In this document: piece by piece, positions 59,937 to 64,000 of the stretch
Position numbering within the stretch: the first letter of the stretch is position 1
Layout of the letters: every line of letters starts with the position of its first letter
From: Rhodococcus sovatensis
Lineage (GTDB): Bacteria; Actinomycetota; Actinomycetes; Mycobacteriales; Mycobacteriaceae
Assembly: GCF_037327425.1 (NCBI RefSeq)
Contig: NZ_CP147846.1
Span: 4,402,001-4,466,000, forward strand
DNA: 64,000 nt
Reading direction: 5' to 3'
Position numbers and translations under genes: made by a program
The notes under the pieces: generated by a model
What the model was told of the DNA's origin: nothing
The model's input: only the letters and a program-made list of their open reading frames with translations
The model's database searches: none

Positions 59937-60288
59937 GGAAGTCCCCTCTTGTCACATCAGCAACTTATGTAACTCATCCAACCCCGGCTGAGTGCTCGAG
60001 ATCGGTCATCACGGTATGAAATCCATGGTGAAGCTCGACCCGACCGGGTGATTCCTGGGGTGAAATCGAGGAGCAGTAAGTGGGTCGATCGGATCGCTGG
60101 TTCAGCGCCCTGTGGGGCGTTTCGAGATACGGGCCAGTTCTAGCAGATGGTCGAGATCTGTTTTGCTGCAGCAAGTATCGAGTCCTTTCGTGCACGCGAA
60201 TCATTCAGACAATCGACATGACGCCCATCGGCCTTGCACCGATTCCGCGACGGGCAAACCCCGTTGGACTGTCACACTGAAAACCGTG
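59937..60288. other. Divergent intergenic stretch (352 bp)
   Basis: This holds the promoters of the secreted Ig-like protein and of the degenerate GGDEF protein. An open frame from 60112 runs into the latter but has no ribosome site. No palindrome comparable to that at 55585-55606 was found. Confidence 0.55.
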
Positions 60289-61266
60289 ATGGTCAGACTG
60301 AGTGGAACCAATCCGTTGAACGTGATGGCAAGAAAGTACCGGCAGTTTTGTCGCAGTTACCGTCGGGTTCTGTTCCCGTTTCTGGCGTTCATGCTGATCG
60401 CCTATTGCAGTTCGGTATTCGTGGCGTATGTCTACGACGGCAAACCTTCTGGTGCGACAGGTGACGCGCTTGCAGCTCTCGTCTGCCTGCTAGGTGTCGT
60501 CACGTTGTGTTCGCCTCGTGTGCAACCGTGGCAGCACGCGGTTGCGTTGGCGTGCCTGGTGATCGCACCGCTGATCACCGCTGTGACCCATGACCAGTTG
60601 GCTGCGCTGCCTTGGTCGTTGATTCCGTTGATCATGGTGTCGATGTACATTCGCGGAGTCTGCCCGACCGTATCGACCGCCCGTGGTCTGTGCCTGACCA
60701 TCGCGGCGCTGGCAGTTGCAGCTCTTGCCCTTTCCCCGGCGGAAGCTCCATTTCTGTGGTTTCTTCTGTGGCCTGCCTGCATCATCGCCACAGCCGAGAT
60801 CTTCGGTTCGCTCGCGGGTTCCCTGCTCGATGCAGTCCTACGCGACCCCTTGACGTCGGTATGGAATAGAGCAGGCGCCGCACATGCAGCATCGGACCTC
60901 ATCAAACAGGCGGAAATCCACGACGAAGAGGTCACCGTCATCATCCTCGATGTAAACGAGCTCGACATGGCCGAGGTGAGCGGCGGCACCTCGGCAAGAC
61001 GACAAAGGCTGATCGATCTTATCGATGCATGGCGGGCGCTGTTGCCCTCGTCGGCGGTGCTTGCCCGTCTGGCCGGTAAGGAGTTCATCGCCATAGTCCG
61101 CGGCGCCAGGAGTCAGACCCATCTGCTCGCGCACCCCCTGACGACCGGACATGCTGTTCCAGTCAGTTTCGGAATTGCCACCGGCCCGGCAGAACCGGAT
61201 GCACTCACCGGTTTGCTGTTGCAGGCAGACAGCGACCTCTACCGGAGAAGGGCAGCGCATCGATGA
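60289..61266 (+). CDS. Membrane protein with degenerate GGDEF domain
   Basis: The 325-residue protein has six or so membrane helices (residues 25-190; FPFLAFMLIAYCSSVFVAYV, AAALVC-like segments). A short GGDEF domain follows with DPLTSVWNRAGAAHAASDLI and VIILDVNELDMAEVSGG. The signature loop reads RLAGKEFIAIV, so GG(D/E)EF is replaced by AGKEF. That loss means it is very probably not a cyclase and may instead bind GTP or cyclic di-GMP. The Mn-binding aspartate in LDVNELD is kept. The start is ATG 60289. It lies beside the Ig-like/DivIVA pair and may complete a signalling set. Confidence 0.78.
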   Translation: MVRLSGTNPLNVMARKYRQFCRSYRRVLFPFLAFMLIAYCSSVFVAYVYDGKPSGATGDALAALVCLLGVVTLCSPRVQPWQHAVALACLVIAPLITAVTHDQLAALPWSLIPLIMVSMYIRGVCPTVSTARGLCLTIAALAVAALALSPAEAPFLWFLLWPACIIATAEIFGSLAGSLLDAVLRDPLTSVWNRAGAAHAASDLIKQAEIHDEEVTVIILDVNELDMAEVSGGTSARRQRLIDLIDAWRALLPSSAVLARLAGKEFIAIVRGARSQTHLLAHPLTTGHAVPVSFGIATGPAEPDALTGLLLQADSDLYRRRAAHR

Positions 61267-61397
61267 CCACAGACATCCATCCGCCTTCACGCCGTCGGCG
61301 TTTGTCCTAGCCTGGTGGGCGATGGCGGATCCAGCATGCTCCGCTCCCGCTCCCACCTGCCAGCGAAGCGTTGCCACCAAGCACCGTATACACCAAA

Positions 61398-61437
61398 AAG
61401 ACCCCTGAACTGCACGTTCTCGCAGTTCAGGGGTCTT
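61398..61437 (-). terminator. Intrinsic terminator of tRNA-Arg
   Basis: A perfect 16-bp stem (AAGACCCCTGAACTGC with its complement) has an 8-nt loop and, on the minus strand, is followed by a run of U (CTTTTTG). It lies 6 nt after the tRNA-Arg gene. On the plus strand it may also stop the GGDEF transcript, less efficiently. Confidence 0.88.
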
Positions 61438-61442
61438 AACTG

Positions 61443-61515
61443 TGCGCCCGAAGGGATTCGAACCCCTAACCTCTTGATCCGTAGTCAAGTGCTCTATCCG
61501 TTGAGCTACGGGCGC
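61443..61515 (-). tRNA. tRNA-Arg (ACG)
   Basis: The 73-nt gene folds into a normal cloverleaf. The acceptor GCGCCCG pairs with CGGGCGC, the anticodon stem CTTGA pairs with TCAAG around the loop CTACGGA (anticodon ACG), and the T-arm contains GGTTCGAATCC. The discriminator is A and no CCA is encoded. A strong terminator follows. Confidence 0.95.
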
Positions 61516-61566
61516 GTGTTCTGTTGTGGTCGAGCATCTAACTAGCCGGTAAAACTCTACCAACCG

Positions 61567-61656
61567 TGGCGGAGGCGAGAGGATTTGAACCTCCGGACCC
61601 GGTGAAGGGTCAAGTCATTAGCAGTGACTCCCATTCGGCCGCTCTGGCACGCCTCC
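61567..61656 (-). tRNA. tRNA-Ser (GCT)
   Basis: The 90-nt gene (with an encoded CCA) has acceptor GGAGGCG paired with CGCCTCC. The anticodon stem AGTCA pairs with TGACT around CTGCTAA (anticodon GCT). A long variable arm typical of tRNA-Ser is present, and the T-loop is TTCAAAT. It lies 51 bp upstream of tRNA-Arg in the same direction. Confidence 0.94.
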
Positions 61657-61771
61657 TAGGCTGCCGGCCCTCTCGGACCGCCGATGAAAGAGATTACACA
61701 CGCCGAAGCCGTCAGCGCAAAACGGCTGGTCAACCGCCGGAGTGGAGCCTGCGGAACGACCTAGGGGCCGT

Positions 61772-62524
61772 TCACCTGAGGAATGAGTCGAACCAGTCGA
61801 AGATCCTCGTCTGCGCTTCGATCAGAGCAGCTGTCCCCGGATCGCCGTCCTCGGCGCTGCCCGGTGATGGCGGCGCGTCCGCTCGGTGATGACGACCGCT
61901 GTAGCTGACGACGTTGGTAGCCACGGACGCCCGTGTGGCTGCCTCACGAAGCCTCTCGATGTGCTCCGCAGGGGCCCGAGGGTCATCCTCGCCGTACAGA
62001 CCGAGCCAGGGCGCTTGGAGCGACGGCGCGGCATCGACCAACGCGACGGCATCGGCGTTCAGTGGCTCGGTGATCCCGGCAGCAGCGACACTGACTGCCG
62101 CCCCGATCGGACGGTTGGTGGCGACGATCAGAGCCGCGGTACCCGCGTCGTCGAACCCGATGACCCCGACACAATCCGGATACACGCCGCGGGAGGTGAG
62201 CCAGTCGAACGTCGCGTCGAAATCGGCGAACAGATTCTCACCGAACACCTCCTCGCCGTCCGCGACCGAGTCGCGATGGAAAAGATCGGGCGCGACCGCG
62301 AGCCAGCCTTCCAGCGCAAGCGAGTGCAGCAGCGCCACGAGCGACGGCGGAATCTCCCGGGACTCGTGGAGCACCACGATCCCGCCCCGGACGTTGCCCT
62401 CGGGTGCGACAGCGGTGAGCGGCACCTTCTGTTGCACCGCGCGAGGTTGGTCGGTGTCGTCCGGGTCGTTCCCCGGTTCCACATCGATTCGGAGCACTGC
62501 CACATCCGTGAAGATTCCCGACAT
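61772..62524 (-). CDS. Dienelactone hydrolase-like protein lacking the catalytic cysteine
   Basis: From ATG 62524 the 250-residue protein has the dienelactone hydrolase fold: GGIVVLHESREIPPSLVALL, APDLFHRDSVADGEEVF, a second aspartate region YGEDDPRAPAEHI and the histidine in SGRHHRADAP. The nucleophile elbow reads VIGFDDAGTAAL where active enzymes have a G-x-C-x-G motif, so the expected Cys is Asp. It is therefore probably inactive in the classic sense or uses another mechanism. It is divergent from pat, and the frame upstream of 62524 is not conserved. Confidence 0.82.
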   Translation of the reverse strand: MSGIFTDVAVLRIDVEPGNDPDDTDQPRAVQQKVPLTAVAPEGNVRGGIVVLHESREIPPSLVALLHSLALEGWLAVAPDLFHRDSVADGEEVFGENLFADFDATFDWLTSRGVYPDCVGVIGFDDAGTAALIVATNRPIGAAVSVAAAGITEPLNADAVALVDAAPSLQAPWLGLYGEDDPRAPAEHIERLREAATRASVATNVVSYSGRHHRADAPPSPGSAEDGDPGTAALIEAQTRIFDWFDSFLR

Positions 62525-62615
62525 GAATCCAAAATAGTGCCGTCGGGCGCCCCCCGCACCAATACCGCCGGACGCACAGCAATCCCACATGAAGGTGAAG
62601 CGCATAATACGAGCT

Positions 62616-63692
62616 GTGACTGCTCGCATCCGCACCGACCTCGACGCCATCCCCGCCTACGTTCCGGGCCGCAGCTTTCCCGGTGCGATGAAACTGGCCA
62701 GCAACGAGACCACTCAGGGACCGCTGCCGAGCGTCCGGGAGAAGATCGCGGAAGCGGTCGCAACCGTCAACCGCTACCCGGATATTCGCGCCACCGAGTT
62801 GGTTGCCGAGATCGCCGCGATGTTGAACGTCCAACCCGACAATGTCGCTGCCGGTAACGGGTCCGTCGCACTGTGCCAGGAGGTCGTGCAGATCATGTGC
62901 GGCCCCGGCGACGAGGTCGTGTACGCATGGCGCTCGTTCGAGGCGTACCCGATCATCGCGCGCGTCGCGGGTGCCACTCCTGTCGAGGTCCCACTCGACG
63001 ACAACCACGTCCACGATCTCGATGCCATGCTCGCCGCGATCACCGAGCGCACCCGCGTCGTGTTCGTGTGCAACCCCAACAACCCGAGCGGCACGGTCGT
63101 CAGGCGATCCGCCCTCGAGAGGTTCCTCGACGCAGTTCCCCCGCACGTGCTCGTCGTACTGGACGAGGCCTACTTCGAATACGCCCGCGAGAACCCCGAG
63201 GGCGAGTACACCGACGGCGTCGAGCTCGCGCGCGGGCGTCGCAACGTCCTGGTCCTTCGGACGTTCTCGAAGGCGTACGGACTCGCCGGGCTGCGGGTGG
63301 GATACGCCGTCGGCGATCCGTCGGTCATCACCGCTCTCGGCAAGGTGCGCATCGCGTTCGCCGTCAATTCCGTCGCCCAGCGGGCCGCACTCGCATCACT
63401 GGCAGCCAAGGACGAACTGCTGGCCCGCACCGACGCTCTCGTCGTAGAAAGAGAGCGGGTACGTGAGGCCCTCATCGAATTGGGTTACGACGTAGCGCAT
63501 TCCGACTCGAACTTCGTCTTCCTGCCACTCGGTGATCGTTCTACGCCTTTCACCGAGGGCGCGGCAGAAGCAGGGATCATTTTGCGTGCCTTCACAGGCG
63601 ACGGCGTCCGGATCACCATCGGTGACCCGGACGAGAACGACGCATTCCTGAAGTACGCAGCTACCGCCGAAACCCGTGCGATCCTGCAGTAA
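62616..63692 (+). CDS. pat: Aromatic amino acid aminotransferase (HisC/Pat family)
   Basis: The 358-residue PLP enzyme closely follows Mycobacterium Pat: an opening TARIRTDLDAIPAYVPGRSF, ASNETTQGPLPSVREKI, VFVCNPNNPSGTVV, VVLDEAYFEYA and the PLP lysine in RTFSKAYGLAGLRVGYA. Pat proteins transaminate aromatic 2-oxo acids and histidinol phosphate, and complete phenylalanine/tyrosine synthesis. GTG 62616 matches the family N-terminus; ATG 62589 is an alternative. The adjacent divergent hydrolase-like gene and a downstream convergent esterase gene are not clearly related to this pathway. Confidence 0.92.
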   Translation: MTARIRTDLDAIPAYVPGRSFPGAMKLASNETTQGPLPSVREKIAEAVATVNRYPDIRATELVAEIAAMLNVQPDNVAAGNGSVALCQEVVQIMCGPGDEVVYAWRSFEAYPIIARVAGATPVEVPLDDNHVHDLDAMLAAITERTRVVFVCNPNNPSGTVVRRSALERFLDAVPPHVLVVLDEAYFEYARENPEGEYTDGVELARGRRNVLVLRTFSKAYGLAGLRVGYAVGDPSVITALGKVRIAFAVNSVAQRAALASLAAKDELLARTDALVVERERVREALIELGYDVAHSDSNFVFLPLGDRSTPFTEGAAEAGIILRAFTGDGVRITIGDPDENDAFLKYAATAETRAILQ

Positions 63693-63701
63693 GCCCCCAG
63701 G

Positions 63702-64000
63702 TCAGATACCGAGAGCCCGTTCGAGCGTCGGCCAGGACTCACGCAGATCGTCCTGCCAGTAGGGCCACTGGTGGATGCCGTAGGGCCGGTAGACGACGGT
63801 GGCATCGATGTCGAGTGAGCGCAGCCGCGTGTCGAACAACGTGGTGCAGTACAGCGCCGCAGCCTCGAGCGGGCCGCCCTGAGCTGCTTCCTGCAAGCCA
63901 GTTCCACCGGGTCCGAGCTCGTAGGGACCGGGCAATCCGGTTCCGACGGAGATGTAGACGTCCTTGCCACGGAGTGCTTCGGCGTTGCGTGACGGGTCGT
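63702..64000 (-). CDS. Secreted esterase/mycolyltransferase-like protein, C-terminal part (partial at right edge)
   Basis: The frame is open to the window edge, so only the last 98 residues or so are seen. DVYISVGTGLPGPYELGPGG and VVYRPYGIHQWPYWQDDLRE match the end of antigen 85/FbpC-like and related alpha/beta hydrolase esterases, the His in GIHQWPYW being the catalytic base. These enzymes move mycolic or other acyl groups in the envelope of Mycobacteriales. It is convergent with pat. The start and signal peptide lie outside. Confidence 0.78.
   Translation of the reverse strand, partial: DPSRNAEALRGKDVYISVGTGLPGPYELGPGGTGLQEAAQGGPLEAAALYCTTLFDTRLRSLDIDATVVYRPYGIHQWPYWQDDLRESWPTLERALGI

Noticed and set aside
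1..64000. CRISPR array, prophage or conjugative element
   Set aside because: No regularly spaced repeats, Cas proteins, integrases, phage structural proteins or relaxases were seen; the tRNA genes have no adjacent integrase.

Overview
This window reads as chromosomal DNA of a high-GC actinobacterium of the order Mycobacteriales, most likely a Rhodococcus-type organism. The evidence is a GTP-dependent PEP carboxykinase coupled to a DUF5313 protein, a DUF222/HNH gene behind a mycobacterial-type LexA box, a Pat/HisC aminotransferase, the C-terminus of a secreted mycolyltransferase-like esterase, a rifampin ADP-ribosyltransferase, a GT87 mannosyltransferase and many GTG/TTG starts. No rRNA, CRISPR array, prophage or replication origin was seen. 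Two tRNA genes (Arg-ACG, Ser-GCT) lie near the right end.

Layout, left side. 0-4.5 kb: a catabolic group with a partial AceE-type E1, a DapA-family lyase, a LysR regulator and a 2,2-dialkylglycine decarboxylase. 4.5-8.9 kb: regulators (MerR, TetR, XRE), a 31-residue membrane peptide, an aldo/keto reductase and two small hypotheticals. 8.9-11.9 kb: a flavoprotein dehydrogenase divergent from a PucR regulator across a perfect operator. 11.9-19.9 kb: two very similar SulP anion transporters that bracket RNase J, a complete IS5-family element, a MerR regulator and a GT87 glycosyltransferase. 20-24.7 kb: an acyltransferase, three tandem double-domain universal stress proteins, a flavodoxin-like protein and a Cys-rich small protein, with two DosR-like boxes. 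24.8-27.6 kb: a sulfur detoxification group (persulfide dioxygenase-rhodanese with two frameshifts, TauE exporter, CsoR/CstR-like operators, ArsR).

Layout, right side. 27.6-34.4 kb: an unknown protein, PEP carboxykinase and DUF5313, an alcohol dehydrogenase, an AraC regulator and an acyl-CoA dehydrogenase. 34.4-42.7 kb: the LexA-boxed HNH protein, a class A beta-lactamase, two diguanylate cyclases, a TetR and a patch of gene remnants, then a 34-residue hydrophobic peptide with its own terminator. 43-46.1 kb: a translationally coupled serine hydrolase-kinase-regulator operon. 46.2-51.4 kb: Arr, DUF3263, Hsp20 behind a CIRCE element, GAF-ANTAR, and a second kinase-regulator pair. 51.5-54.3 kb: a lipoprotein hydrolase and a frameshifted MHS-type transporter. 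54.5-61.3 kb: an unusual set made of a membrane-anchored DUF7159-like protein, a giant LuxR ATPase, a DivIVA-like protein, a secreted Ig-like protein and a degenerate GGDEF membrane protein. 61.4-64 kb: the two tRNAs, a dienelactone hydrolase-like protein lacking its usual cysteine, Pat and a partial esterase.

Most of the window is regulator-rich accessory or peripheral chromosome. Divergent gene pairs repeatedly have perfect palindromes between them. Three indels in short homopolymers break otherwise good genes, so sequencing error and real decay must be told apart. The 54.5-61.3 kb envelope/signalling locus and the two tiny membrane peptides are the best candidates for undescribed biology.
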